Below, piece after piece: positions 8,045 to 17,312 of a stretch of 64,000 nt of DNA. The notes under the pieces were generated by a model. The model ran no database searches, had not been told where the DNA came from, and saw only the letters and a list, made by a program, of their open reading frames with translations. The translations under genes and the position numbers were made by a program. Origin of the DNA: JAHFRG01 sp036522275 (lineage in GTDB: Bacteria > Pseudomonadota > Gammaproteobacteria > Burkholderiales > JAHFRG01); NCBI GenBank assembly GCA_036522275.1, contig DATDGC010000057.1, forward strand, positions 1-64,000, read 5' to 3'. Numbering within the stretch: position 1 is the first letter of the stretch; each line of letters starts with the position of its first letter.

Positions 8045-8584
8045 TTACGAACCTAGCTCTTCTAACAAGCTTACTAAATCGTCAGCGTGTTCTTCTTCCA
8101 TCGCCAGGATGCCTTCCATCATGCGGCGGGTGGTGGGGTCGTCGTTGCCGACGTAGGCAATCATTTCCCGGTAGCTGTCGATGGCAATTCGTTCAGCGAC
8201 CAGGTCTTCCTTGATCATGTCAATCAGCGTCTCGCCCTCGACGTATTCCGCATGGCTGCGGGTGAGTAATCCTACGGGCGAGAAATTCGGCTCGCCTCCA
8301 AGCTGCACAATGCGCTGCGCAATCTGGTCGGCGTGCATCTGCTCTTCGTTTGCGTGCTGCAGGAATTCCTGGGCCACACTTGTTGCATTGATTCCAGCGG
8401 CCATGAAGTGGTGGCGCCTGTAGCGGAGCACACAGACGATTTCCGTCGCAAGCGCCTCGTTCAGCAGCTTGACGACGGTTTCGCGGTTTCCCTTGTAGCC
8501 AGGAGTGACCGCGCCTTGCTCGATGTGCTGGCGCGCGCGCTTGCGCAGGGTTTTGATGTCGGTCAGAAAAGGTTTGTTGGCCAT
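8045..8584 (-). CDS. ferritin-like diiron protein (bacterioferritin/Dps-like)
   Basis: 179-residue four-helix protein with the diiron ligand pattern: Glu in EALATE, ExxH in EEQMH, Glu in DLVAE and ExxH in MEEEHAD. This matches the ferritin-like superfamily of iron-storage or oxidative-stress proteins; it is not a canonical heme bacterioferritin, as I see no MKG start. Start placed at ATG 8584, ten bases after GGAG; an upstream TTG would add four residues inside that site. It converges on the PIN gene with 7 bp between stops. Confidence 0.85.
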   Translation of the reverse strand: MANKPFLTDIKTLRKRARQHIEQGAVTPGYKGNRETVVKLLNEALATEIVCVLRYRRHHFMAAGINATSVAQEFLQHANEEQMHADQIAQRIVQLGGEPNFSPVGLLTRSHAEYVEGETLIDMIKEDLVAERIAIDSYREMIAYVGNDDPTTRRMMEGILAMEEEHADDLVSLLEELGS

Positions 8585-8705
8585 GATTTTCTCCAAGAGA
8601 GAGGGGGAGGTTACACTCTGGAGATTAGCATATTTAGTGAGCGGTTAGAGTAGTGATTTTCTTTAAATTCATTCAAAGGTTCGATTGTGAAGACTCTCCA
8701 CGCTT

Positions 8706-9212
8706 TCAATGGTTATGGCCATTACCAACTTCCCGCTGCTTGAAGGTTCCCTTTACCAAGTCTGCTTGATCGAAAATTACAGAAAAGAGGGCTGTCTGGC
8801 TCCAGGTGTCCCTGTAGCGATAATCCCAGGATGTATCGTCTGTGCGTGGAAATTTTATGGTTTGAAAAGGAGGCCCAATCAGGTGAAGCACATAGTCCTG
8901 AGTCATGCCCGGGATGATTTGAGCGAAACGCTCATCATTCAGCACTTGTTCGATTAATTCGAGTCTGCCACTCGCATCAAACCTGACCAGATAAGTTTCC
9001 AATCCCAAAGGCCCGCGCGGATAAGCCCAGACGGATCCACCGGGTGTTTCCCATGTGGCGGCGGGTGCACCCATTTCCTCCCGGACTTCGGTTTCGGTGG
9101 CGATACCCGGCTTGAGCCCGCGGCCGCTATACGATGCGCAGCCGGCAAGCAGCGCCAGAATCGTCAACCCGAGTAATGCCGACCTAAACAAACGCACAAC
9201 TTCCATCTTCAC
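8706..9212 (-). CDS. BamE/SmpA-like lipoprotein
   Basis: The 168-residue protein has a lipoprotein signal (hydrophobic 9-23, lipobox LAGC with Cys25), so it is probably anchored in the outer membrane. The mature part contains two BamE-like repeats: LKPGIATETEVREEMGAP and IIPGMTQDYVLHLIGPP. BamE belongs to the outer-membrane protein assembly machine, but this double-repeat form is a paralogue and its role is not established. The start ATG overlaps the polymerase stop by four bases (ATGA), so translation is coupled to the gene before it. Confidence 0.8.
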   Translation of the reverse strand: MKMEVVRLFRSALLGLTILALLAGCASYSGRGLKPGIATETEVREEMGAPAATWETPGGSVWAYPRGPLGLETYLVRFDASGRLELIEQVLNDERFAQIIPGMTQDYVLHLIGPPFQTIKFPRTDDTSWDYRYRDTWSQTALFSVIFDQADLVKGTFKQREVGNGHNH

Positions 9213-10432
9213 TCGTCTCCTTCAATCACGGGATCGGGAATATGGTTGAAGGCAATCCGCATGGGAGCGGAGTTGAGCGCGAAATGCGCGCCGCCGAAAT
9301 AAACAGTGTTTTTACCGTAGCGCAGGTTCAGCGAATCAATTATCGCATTCAGCTTGTCATGGGATTTTCCGGTGTCGAATAAAGACCATGATTGATTGGT
9401 TTGCTCGTTCAAATCCAACAGGGTGATGACCACGGCAATCGGGACCATCTTGGTATTGGGGTATTTCTTCCACATCGTCGCAAGAGCATTGAGCAATTGC
9501 AAAGTATCCTGCGTCGGGTCAAAGCGGGCCTGATTTTCCCAGCTTTCACCATTGATATGCTTGACCTTGATATGCATCGCCCCGGTGATACGTTTGTAGC
9601 TGCGCAGGCGCATCGCCGCTTTCTGCGTTAACCGGTGCAGCACTGAGTATGCTGCATCCCGCGAGCGCAGATCCGGCGGCAGCACGTGGGAGTGTCCCAC
9701 GCTTCCACGCTGCGAGGGCAGGGTGGGCACGACTTCGCCGCGCAGCCTCGCATACATTCTTTCCCCTTCGATGCTGCCCCAAGCGATGTGCAATTGTTGT
9801 TTGCCTGCGGAACACAGCTTCTTGACCGAATCAATGCCGTGTTCATTGAGGCGTTTTTCCATATTCCTGCCGATACCGCACAAATCTCTTAGCTCCAGGC
9901 GGTACAGGCAATCCGGCAAATCGGCATTATCAATCACCACGCAGCCGTCGGGTTTTTGCATGTCGGAAGCGACTTTGGCGAGGAAAGTGTTGGGCGCAAT
10001 GCCGATGGAACAGCACAGCGCCTCCCCGACTGTGCCGTAGATTTTGCGTTTGATAGTTTTGGCAAGATCAAGCGCCCGGCTGCGCTGTTGCTGGCTGCCG
10101 GTGAGCTCGCACGCCATTTCGTCTATCGAACACACTGTCTCGACATGCGTGCAGGATTCCACCGCTTCCACCAGTTTGTGATGGTATTCGATGTAAATGG
10201 CAGGGCGCGCTTCAACAAAGTTAATTGCAGGGCAGAGCCGCTTCGCTTCCCGCACCGGCGTTCCAGTTTTGACGCCGAATTCTTTCGCCTCATAGCTCGC
10301 GGCGATGCAGCAGGTGGTATCGGCGAGCACCGGCAACACGGCAGTGGGCTTGCCCCGCAACTCGGGAAGCAATTCTTGCTCTACCGAAGCGAAGTAGGAA
10401 TTGAAATCAACGTACAGCGCGCGCAGGGTCAT
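9209..10432 (-). CDS. Y-family DNA polymerase
   Basis: A 407-residue translesion polymerase homologue. Palm-domain metal ligands are present: Asp9 in YVDFNSYFASVEQ and Asp104-Glu105 in CSIDEM. Finger residues CCIAASYEAKEFGVKTG (41-57) and a thumb helix-hairpin-helix (RDLCGIGRNMEKRLNEHG) follow, then the little-finger domain. Because the acidic triad is intact it should be active, unlike ImuB. It resembles DinB but lacks a recognisable C-terminal clamp motif that I can point to. Its 5' end overlaps the glnS 3' end by 26 bp and its 3' end overlaps the lipoprotein gene, an unusual setting for a damage-tolerance polymerase. No SOS box is seen because it sits inside glnS. Confidence 0.88.
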   Translation of the reverse strand: MTLRALYVDFNSYFASVEQELLPELRGKPTAVLPVLADTTCCIAASYEAKEFGVKTGTPVREAKRLCPAINFVEARPAIYIEYHHKLVEAVESCTHVETVCSIDEMACELTGSQQQRSRALDLAKTIKRKIYGTVGEALCCSIGIAPNTFLAKVASDMQKPDGCVVIDNADLPDCLYRLELRDLCGIGRNMEKRLNEHGIDSVKKLCSAGKQQLHIAWGSIEGERMYARLRGEVVPTLPSQRGSVGHSHVLPPDLRSRDAAYSVLHRLTQKAAMRLRSYKRITGAMHIKVKHINGESWENQARFDPTQDTLQLLNALATMWKKYPNTKMVPIAVVITLLDLNEQTNQSWSLFDTGKSHDKLNAIIDSLNLRYGKNTVYFGGAHFALNSAPMRIAFNHIPDPVIEGDE

Positions 10433-12122
10433 GCTTGGTCCAGGAGTCGCGCAGAGTGACTGCGCGGTTGAATACGGGCTTGCCGGGTTTCGTGTTTTTT
10501 AAGTCCGCCACGAAATACCCGTGCCGCTCAAACTGGAAGCGGTCCTCGGGTTTGGCTGATGCCAGGCCGGGCTCGAGATAGGCGCTAATCACTTCTTTGG
10601 AGTGCGGATTCAGAAATTCCTTATAGTCCTTGCCGCCGGCGTCGGGATGCGGATGAACGAACAGCCGGTCGTAGAGCCGCACTTCAGCCTGGAGTGCTTG
10701 TGCGGCTGAAAGCCAGTGGATGTTGCCTTTTACCTTGCGCGCTTCAGCTCCCGCGGTGCCGCTTTTGCTTTGCGGATCGTAAGTGCAATGAATGGCTTCG
10801 ATTTCGCCTTGCTTGTTTTTTTCCACCTTCACGCATTTGACGATATAGGCATAACGCAACCGGACTTCGGCGTTCGGCGAGAGGCGGAAATAGCCTTTGG
10901 GCGGGTTTCCCATGAAATCCTCGCGCTCGATATAGAGCGTTTTGGAAAACGGCAGCCTGCGCTTGCCCAGTTCCGGCTTTTGCGGATGGTTGGGCGCTTC
11001 GCATTCCTCTACTTTGCCCTCTGGATAATTATCAATGATGAGCTTGAGCGGTTTCAGAACGGCGATGCGGCGCTTGGCGCGTTCATTCAAATCATCGCGC
11101 AGCGCGTCTTCCAGCATGCCGATATCAATCCACGAATCCGCTTTGGAGACGCCGATGCGCTCGCAAAACAGGCGTATGGATTCCGGCGTGTAACCGCGGC
11201 GGCGCACGCCGACCAGGGTGTTCATGCGTGGGTCGTCCCAGCCGTCAACATTTTTGCCTTCGACAAGTTCAATGAGTTTCCTCTTGCTCATCACGGTATA
11301 GGTAAGGTTCAATCGCGCGAACTCGATTTGCTGCGGCAACGGGCGCTTGAGATGCCCGTCGTTGGCCAACTCGTTCAGCACCCAGTCGTAAAGCGGACGG
11401 TGGTCTTCAAACTCCAGCGTGCAAATGGAGTGGGTGATGTTTTCCAGCGCATCGGAAATGCAGTGGGTGTAGTCGTAAAGCGGGTAAATGCACCATTTGC
11501 CGCCGGTGCGGTGGTGATCCGCGTGACGGATGCGGTAAATCGCGGGATCGCGCATGTTGATGTTGGGCGAGGCCATGTCAATCTTGAGCCGCAGCACGTG
11601 CGTGCCGTCGGGAAATTCACCTGCCTTCATGCGACGGAATAAATTGAGGTTTTCCTCGACCGGGCGGTTGCGGTAGGGACTCTCTTTGCCCGCTTCGGTC
11701 AATGTGCCGCGGTGTTGGCGGATTTCGTCCGCACTAAGGCTGTCGACGTACGCCTTGCCGGTTTTGATGAAATGCTCGGCGAACTCATAGAGTTTGTCGA
11801 AATAGTCGGACGCGTAATAAAGATGTTTGCCCCAGTCGAAACCCACCCAGTGCACCGAATCGAGGATGGTATCCACGTATTCCTGCTCCTCCTTGGTCGG
11901 GTTGGTGTCGTCAAAGCGCATGTGGCACTCGCCGGCATAATCGCGCGCTAGGCCAAAGTTGAGGCAGATGGACTTGGCGTGGCCGATGTGCAGATAGCCG
12001 TTGGGCTCCGGCGGAAAGCGCGTCTCCACCCGTCCTCCCCACTTGCGGGTGGCGTTGTCCTGGTCAACGATGTTACGGATGAAGTTGGGCGCGACAGGGA
12101 GTTCGTTTGGGGTTTTTGCCAT
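10407..12122 (-). CDS. glnS: glutaminyl-tRNA synthetase
   Basis: Class I synthetase (571 residues) that charges tRNA-Gln with glutamine in the cytoplasm. The HIGH motif appears as YLHIGHAKS (about 43-51) and the KMSKS loop as VMSKRKL near 270. The C-terminal anticodon-binding beta barrels are complete, ending in NRAVTLRDSW. Presence of GlnRS is usual in beta- and gammaproteobacteria. First gene of an overlapping three-gene unit with the Y-family polymerase and the lipoprotein. It diverges from rimP, with 280 bp between the starts. Confidence 0.98.
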   Translation of the reverse strand: MAKTPNELPVAPNFIRNIVDQDNATRKWGGRVETRFPPEPNGYLHIGHAKSICLNFGLARDYAGECHMRFDDTNPTKEEQEYVDTILDSVHWVGFDWGKHLYYASDYFDKLYEFAEHFIKTGKAYVDSLSADEIRQHRGTLTEAGKESPYRNRPVEENLNLFRRMKAGEFPDGTHVLRLKIDMASPNINMRDPAIYRIRHADHHRTGGKWCIYPLYDYTHCISDALENITHSICTLEFEDHRPLYDWVLNELANDGHLKRPLPQQIEFARLNLTYTVMSKRKLIELVEGKNVDGWDDPRMNTLVGVRRRGYTPESIRLFCERIGVSKADSWIDIGMLEDALRDDLNERAKRRIAVLKPLKLIIDNYPEGKVEECEAPNHPQKPELGKRRLPFSKTLYIEREDFMGNPPKGYFRLSPNAEVRLRYAYIVKCVKVEKNKQGEIEAIHCTYDPQSKSGTAGAEARKVKGNIHWLSAAQALQAEVRLYDRLFVHPHPDAGGKDYKEFLNPHSKEVISAYLEPGLASAKPEDRFQFERHGYFVADLKNTKPGKPVFNRAVTLRDSWTKHDPARAVR

Positions 12123-12245
12123 GTTCGGAAGCTTTTTTTAACACAAACCAGTCTGAAAGTTAAAGAAAAACCCCGCTTGCGCTTACTCGGGGAATCACCC
12201 CGGTCGTCCAGCGGACCTGAGGGCTGCCTGCCGCAAATTGCTAGG

Positions 12246-12265
12246 GGCGCCCGCTTGCGGGCGCC
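12246..12265. repeat. perfect GC-rich hairpin in the glnS-rimP gap
   Basis: GGCGCCCG-CTTG-CGGGCGCC forms a perfect 8-bp stem with a 4-nt loop and no following T-run. A related GGGCGCGCC follows within 15 bp. It may be a REP-like palindrome or a structural element in the divergent promoter region. Function unknown. Confidence 0.5.
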
Positions 12266-12307
12266 GGAGCGGGCGCGCCAAACACCATCGTCCGTATTTT
12301 ATCCTAT

Positions 12308-12335
12308 TTATTTTGCTCACATTTTTTGCTACAAT
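12308..12335 (+). promoter_or_regulatory. candidate promoter of the rimP operon
   Basis: TACAAT at 12330-12335 is a good -10 box; the best -35 is TTATTT at 12308-12313, 16 bp upstream and weak. Transcription would start near 12342 and run through the terminator-like hairpin before rimP. Confidence 0.35.
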
Positions 12336-12364
12336 AGCCAACTTAGATAAGCAAGATGCGCTTG

Positions 12365-12386
12365 ATGGGCTTTCAGCCCATTTTTT
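12365..12386 (+). terminator. terminator-like hairpin in the rimP leader (possible attenuator)
   Basis: ATGGGCT-TTC-AGCCCAT (12365-12381) is a perfect 7-bp stem followed by TTTTT to 12386. It lies 16 bp before the rimP start and about 30 bp after the predicted -10, so it must be read through for operon expression. NusA, encoded by the second gene, binds hairpins and modulates termination, so autogenous control is plausible. The regulatory role is inference. Confidence 0.55.
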
Positions 12387-12402
12387 GTTTGTGATTTCGC
12401 TT

Positions 12403-12831
12403 ATGGATTTGCGCGAAGTGCTTGAAACCGCGGTGATTGGCCTGGGCTACGAGTTGGTGGACCTCGAGATGTCCAACCACGGAAAGCTGCTCAGGGTGTT
12501 CATCGATAAGACCGGCGGGATTAGCGTGGGCGATTGCGCGCTGGTTAGCAATCACCTCATCCGCTTGTTTGCGGTGGAGAACATCGTTTACGACAGGCTC
12601 GAGGTTTCTTCCCCCGGTCTCGACCGGGTCTTGAAAAAACACTCGGATTTCGAGCGTTTTGCCGGGGAGAGGGCGCAAATCAAGGTGCGGCTGCCCGTAT
12701 CCGGGCAGAGAAATTTTGTGGGCGTGCTGCGTGGTATCAACGGCGTGTTTTTGCAGCTGGAAGTGGACGGCAGGATACTGTCGCTGGAACTGGCTAATCT
12801 GGAAAAGGCCCGCCTGATACCAAATCTATAA
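12403..12831 (+). CDS. rimP: ribosome maturation factor RimP
   Basis: Assists late 30S subunit assembly. The 142-residue protein begins MDLREVLET and contains the family core LGYELVDLEMSNHGKLLRVFIDK and the segment VSSPGLDRVLKK. The C-terminal SH3-like barrel is complete. Start placed at ATG 12403 because a longer in-frame extension would cross the leader terminator hairpin. First gene of the rimP-nusA-infB-rbfA-truB operon, 11 bp before nusA. Confidence 0.96.
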   Translation: MDLREVLETAVIGLGYELVDLEMSNHGKLLRVFIDKTGGISVGDCALVSNHLIRLFAVENIVYDRLEVSSPGLDRVLKKHSDFERFAGERAQIKVRLPVSGQRNFVGVLRGINGVFLQLEVDGRILSLELANLEKARLIPNL

Positions 12832-12842
12832 AGGTGGTAGTT

Positions 12843-14315
12843 ATGAGTCGCGAGATTTTGTTACTGGTGGATGCCCTGGCGCGCGAAAAAAGCGTGGACA
12901 AGGACATCGTTTTTGCTGCGCTCGAATTGGCGCTGGCTTCCGCCACCAAGAAGCGTTTTCACGATGATGTCGACGTAAGGGTGGCTGTGGACCGCACCAG
13001 CGGGGAATATGCGTCTTTCCGCCGCTGGCAGGTGGTGGCCGACGAGGAGCTGGAAGCGCCTTCGCGCCAAATGAATTTGGAACAGGCGCAAAAACACAAC
13101 CCGGAAATTCAGCTTGACGAATATATCGAAGAGCCGCTCGAGACCGTAGAATTCGGCCGCATCGGTGCGCAAACCGCGAAGCAGGTGATTTTGCAGAAAA
13201 TCCGCGATGCCGAGCGCGAGCAGATCCTGAACGATTTCCTGCAGCGCAAAGAGCAGCTGGTGACTGGCGTGATTAAGCGCATGGAGCGCGGCAACGCAAT
13301 GATCGAATCCGGCCGCATTGAAGCGCTTTTACCGCGCGACCAGATGATTCCCAAGGAGAACTTAAGGGTGGGCGACCGCGTGCGCGCTTATATCATGCGC
13401 GTTGACCGCAATACCCGCGGACCGCAACTCATTTTGTCGCGCATCGTTCCCGAATTTCTGGTGAAGCTATTCGAGCTCGAGGTTCCTGAAATCGAGGAAG
13501 GTCTGCTGGAAATCAAAGCCGCCGCCAGAGACCCGGGTTCGCGTGCGAAAATCGCGGTGAAAGGCAATGACCAGCGCATAGACCCGATTGGAACCTGCGT
13601 CGGCATGCGCGGATCAAGGGTGCAGGCGGTGACCGGAGAGCTTGCCGGCGAGAGGGTGGACATCATCCTGTGGTCACCAGAGGCAGCGCAGTTCGTGATC
13701 AATGCGCTCGCGCCAGCCGAAGTGAGCAGCATCGTTGTGGACGAGGAAAAGCACAGCATGGATATCGTGGTGGAAGAGGAAAACCTGGCGCAGGCGATAG
13801 GCCGCAACGGGCAAAACGTGCGATTGGCGTCCGAACTTAGCGGTTGGGGGCTCAACATCATGACTGTTGCTGAGTCCCAGAAAAAAAGCGGTGAAGAATC
13901 GGCGAACATCAAGAAGCTCTTCATAGAACGGCTGGATGTGGACGAAGAAGTCGCGGATATTCTGGTGCAGGAAGGGTTCAACACCCTGGAGGAAGTGGCC
14001 TATGTGCCGCTCAATGAAATGCTGGAAATCGAGGCTCTTGACGAAGAGACGGTCAATGAACTCAGGAGCCGCGCGCGCAACGCGCTGCTTAACGAGGCGA
14101 TAGCCAGCGAAGAACGGGTGGAACATGATGCCGAAGATCTGTTGACCCTCGAAGGCATGGACAGCCAAACCGCGCGGGTGCTGGCCGCCAAAGGCGTGAC
14201 TACCAAGGAAGGGCTGGCGGATCTCGCGGTTGACGATTTACTGGAGATGACCGGAATGGATGCCGAGCGCGCCAAGAAGCTCATCATGACGGCTCGCGCG
14301 CCGTGGTTTGCTTGA
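12843..14315 (+). CDS. nusA: transcription termination/antitermination factor NusA
   Basis: RNA-polymerase-associated factor governing pausing, termination and antitermination. The order is the N-terminal domain (REILLLVDALAREK), S1 domain (about 135-200), two KH domains (GMRGSRVQ and AIGRNGQNVRLA), and two C-terminal acidic helix-hairpin-helix repeats as in E. coli. Length is 490 residues. Start is ATG 12843, preceded by AAAGGTGG; an upstream GTG in frame would sit inside that ribosome-binding site. Second gene of the operon; see the leader hairpin for possible autoregulation. Confidence 0.98.
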   Translation: MSREILLLVDALAREKSVDKDIVFAALELALASATKKRFHDDVDVRVAVDRTSGEYASFRRWQVVADEELEAPSRQMNLEQAQKHNPEIQLDEYIEEPLETVEFGRIGAQTAKQVILQKIRDAEREQILNDFLQRKEQLVTGVIKRMERGNAMIESGRIEALLPRDQMIPKENLRVGDRVRAYIMRVDRNTRGPQLILSRIVPEFLVKLFELEVPEIEEGLLEIKAAARDPGSRAKIAVKGNDQRIDPIGTCVGMRGSRVQAVTGELAGERVDIILWSPEAAQFVINALAPAEVSSIVVDEEKHSMDIVVEEENLAQAIGRNGQNVRLASELSGWGLNIMTVAESQKKSGEESANIKKLFIERLDVDEEVADILVQEGFNTLEEVAYVPLNEMLEIEALDEETVNELRSRARNALLNEAIASEERVEHDAEDLLTLEGMDSQTARVLAAKGVTTKEGLADLAVDDLLEMTGMDAERAKKLIMTARAPWFA

Positions 14316-14346
14316 TGAAGTATCGAATAAACATTAGGAAAGTGTC

Positions 14347-16875
14347 ATGGCACAGATGAACGTAGAGCAGTTTGCCCAAGAGCTGAAGCTGGATCCTTCA
14401 CGCTTGATCGAGCAATTGCAGGCGGCCGGGGTCAACAAGAAGCTCGCCGAAGACCTGCTCTCCGAGCATGACAAGACTCAGCTGCTGGAATACTTGCATC
14501 GCGTGCACGGCGCGAAAGACCAGAAAAAGAAAATCACGCTGACCCTCAGGCAAACTTCCGAGATCAAAAAATCAGACAACACCGGCAAGGCGCACACCAT
14601 TCAGATCGAGGTGCGCAAAAAGCGCGTGTTTGTGAAACGCGATGGGTCGGCGGCGGAAGATGAAGGACGTGAAACCGCACCTATGCTGGATGCCGAGCAG
14701 GTGGCACTGCGCGAGGAAGAAGCAAAAAAACAAGCGGAGCTGATCGCGCGGCAAAGTGAAGAACAGCGCGACAAGCAGGAGAAAAAACGCAAGAAATCCG
14801 AAATCAAACCCGATGAACCGCAAGAGGCCAAAGCCGGGCAGCCTGCAACGGGAACTCAGCCGCCTCCGCCCGGAACCGAAGGCACTCTGCACAAGCCGGC
14901 GGTGACTCCCGAGAAAGCGGCAAAGTCGCAGAAAAAAGCCAAGAAGCAGCCCAAGGTCATCTGGCAGGACGAGACCGCCCGCAGACGTACTATCAAGACC
15001 CGGGGTGATTTCTCCGGCGGCCAGGGCTGGCGCCAACGCAAGGGGCCCAAACCCAGGCAACCGCAACAGGAAGGTCAGCCGCAGCAGCCGCACGCGTTCT
15101 CCATGCCCATTGAGGCGGCGGTGCACGAAGTGCTGGTGCCCGAAACCATTAGCGTCGCTGCGCTGGCGCAGAAAATGTCGGTGAAAGCGGCGGAAGTTAT
15201 CAAAACCCTGATGAAGATGGACACCATGGTAACCATCAACCAGGTGCTGGACCAGGACACGGCGATGATTGTAGTTGAAGAAATGGGGCACGTTGCCAAA
15301 CGCGCCAAGCTGGATGACCCCGAATCACTCTTAAGCGACGAACAGCAACTCAAGGAAGCGTCTTTACTGCCGCGTGCTCCGGTGGTTACCGTGATGGGGC
15401 ATGTGGACCACGGCAAGACTTCATTGCTCGATCACATCCGCCGCACGCGGGTGGCAATCGGCGAAGCCGGCGGGATTACCCAGCATATCGGCGCATATCA
15501 TGTCGAAACTCCAAGGGGCATGATTACTTTCCTCGATACGCCCGGCCATGAGGCGTTTACCGCGATGCGCGCGCGCGGCGCGAAAGCGACCGATATCGTG
15601 ATTCTTGTGGTGGCGGCGGATGACGGCGTGATGCCGCAAACCATCGAAGCGGTGCATCACGCCAAAGCGGCCAAGGTGCCGATTGTAGTCGCGGTGAGCA
15701 AGATAGACAAGCCGGAAGCCAATCCCGAGCGCATCAAGCAGGAACTGGTGGCGCAGGAAGTGGTGCCGGAAGGTTGGGGCGGGGACACCATGTTTGTCGA
15801 GGTTTCCGCCAAGACCGGGAAAGGCATTGATGCGCTGCTGGAGAGAGTGCTGCTGCAAGCCGAAGTGCTGGAGCTCAAGGCTTCCCGGGATACTCCCGCC
15901 AAGGGCCTGGTAATCGAGTCACGGCTAGATAAAGGACGCGGGCCGGTTGCCACCATCCTGGTGCAGTCGGGCACTCTGAGACGTGGTGATGTGCTGCTGG
16001 CGGGAGCTGCATTCGGCCGGGTGCGCGGCATGTTCGATGAAGCGGGGCATGTGGTGCAAGAAGCCGGGCCTTCAATTCCAGTGGAAATCCAGGGTTTATC
16101 GGATGTGCCTGTGGCGGGCGAACAGGCGCAGGTGCTTGGCGATGAACGCAAGGCAAGGGAAATCGCACTGTTCCGGCAAGGCAAGTTCCGCGATGTGAAA
16201 TTCGCCAAACAACAAGCGGCTAAACTTGAAAACATGTTTGACCAGATGGCGGCAGGCGAAGCTAAAATGCTTTCGCTGATCATCAAGGCCGACGTGCAGG
16301 GCTCGTATGAAGCGCTGACGCACGCTCTGCAAAAACTTTCCACCGAAGAGGTCAAGGTCAACGTCATTCACAGCGGGGTCGGCGCCATTACCGAATCCGA
16401 CATCAACCTGGCGCTCGCTTCGAAGGCCGTGGTCATCGGCTTTAACACCCGCGCCGACAGCACCGCGCGCAAACTCATCAGCAACGCCGGCGTGGATGTG
16501 CGCTACTACAACGTCATTTACGATGCGGTGGACGAAATCAAGGCGGCGCTCTCCGGCATGCTGGCGCCGGAGCGCAAGGAGAACATCCTCGGCCTCGTGG
16601 AAATACGCCAGGTATTCCGCATTTCCAGGGTAGGCGCGGTGGCCGGTTGCTATGTTCTGGAAGGCATGATCAAGCGCAATTCCATGGTGCGGGTATTGCG
16701 CGACCACGTGGTGATACACAGCGGCGAGCTGGATTCGCTGAAGCGCTTCAAGGATGATGCAAGGGAAGTCAAGGCCGGCTTTGAATGCGGCCTGTCGATC
16801 AAGAATTACGATGACATTAAAGTGGGCGACCAGCTGGAGATTTACGAAGTTATCGAGGTCGCAAGGACATTGTAA
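14347..16875 (+). CDS. infB: translation initiation factor IF-2
   Basis: GTPase that brings initiator tRNA to the 30S subunit. Of 842 residues, the first 50 form the IF2_N domain (MNVEQFAQELKLDPSRLIEQLQ). A long Lys/Glu/Gln/Pro-rich linker follows, and a second IF2_N domain lies near 255-305. The G domain then carries GHVDHGKT near 351, DTPGHE and SKID. Domains II, III and C2 follow. The linker is charge-rich and low-complexity, as is normal in proteobacteria. Start ATG 14347, 31 bp after nusA. Confidence 0.98.
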   Translation: MAQMNVEQFAQELKLDPSRLIEQLQAAGVNKKLAEDLLSEHDKTQLLEYLHRVHGAKDQKKKITLTLRQTSEIKKSDNTGKAHTIQIEVRKKRVFVKRDGSAAEDEGRETAPMLDAEQVALREEEAKKQAELIARQSEEQRDKQEKKRKKSEIKPDEPQEAKAGQPATGTQPPPPGTEGTLHKPAVTPEKAAKSQKKAKKQPKVIWQDETARRRTIKTRGDFSGGQGWRQRKGPKPRQPQQEGQPQQPHAFSMPIEAAVHEVLVPETISVAALAQKMSVKAAEVIKTLMKMDTMVTINQVLDQDTAMIVVEEMGHVAKRAKLDDPESLLSDEQQLKEASLLPRAPVVTVMGHVDHGKTSLLDHIRRTRVAIGEAGGITQHIGAYHVETPRGMITFLDTPGHEAFTAMRARGAKATDIVILVVAADDGVMPQTIEAVHHAKAAKVPIVVAVSKIDKPEANPERIKQELVAQEVVPEGWGGDTMFVEVSAKTGKGIDALLERVLLQAEVLELKASRDTPAKGLVIESRLDKGRGPVATILVQSGTLRRGDVLLAGAAFGRVRGMFDEAGHVVQEAGPSIPVEIQGLSDVPVAGEQAQVLGDERKAREIALFRQGKFRDVKFAKQQAAKLENMFDQMAAGEAKMLSLIIKADVQGSYEALTHALQKLSTEEVKVNVIHSGVGAITESDINLALASKAVVIGFNTRADSTARKLISNAGVDVRYYNVIYDAVDEIKAALSGMLAPERKENILGLVEIRQVFRISRVGAVAGCYVLEGMIKRNSMVRVLRDHVVIHSGELDSLKRFKDDAREVKAGFECGLSIKNYDDIKVGDQLEIYEVIEVARTL

Positions 16876-16937
16876 AGAGTTGTGTGTTGAGTGTTAAGTG
16901 TTGTGAGTTTACTCTGAACCCTCAACTAGAATTTGTC

Positions 16938-17306
16938 ATGCCCAAAGACTATCCCAGAACCCGGCGCGTTGCCGAACAAATCCAGCGAGAGCTGGCGGAA
17001 ATTGTGCACCAGGAATTGAAAGATCCGCGGGTGGGCATGATTACGCTTACCAGCGTGGAAGTGTCACCGGACTACGCCCGCGCCAAGATATTTTTCACGC
17101 ACCTCGGGGAATCCCGGCAAACCGCCGATACCTTGAGCGGCCTGCAACACGCAGCAGGCTTTTTGCGCAGCCAGCTGGCGCAGCGCCTCAAGCTGTACGC
17201 CGTGCCGGAACTGCATTTTATTTACGATACATCAGTTGAGCGCGGCATACGCCTCTCCGGCCTGATAGACCAGGCAATTTCGGAAGACAAAAAACACCCG
17301 TCTTAA
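16938..17306 (+). CDS. rbfA: 30S ribosome-binding factor RbfA
   Basis: Cold-shock and 16S-maturation factor of 122 residues with a KH-like fold. Core features visible are RRVAEQIQRELAEIV, DPRVGMITLTSVEVSPDYARA and the C-terminal PELHFIYDTSVERG. Start placed at ATG 16938, which gives the usual MPKDYPRTRRVA; the frame is open further upstream, but that part does not resemble RbfA. Lies 62 bp after infB and 6 bp before truB. Confidence 0.96.
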   Translation: MPKDYPRTRRVAEQIQRELAEIVHQELKDPRVGMITLTSVEVSPDYARAKIFFTHLGESRQTADTLSGLQHAAGFLRSQLAQRLKLYAVPELHFIYDTSVERGIRLSGLIDQAISEDKKHPS

Positions 17307-17312
17307 CCCATC

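Noticed and set aside
12121..12240. Riboswitch or T-box before glnS
   Set aside because: Short CCCCG/CGGGG repeats are present, but no ordered structure or known motif could be recognised.
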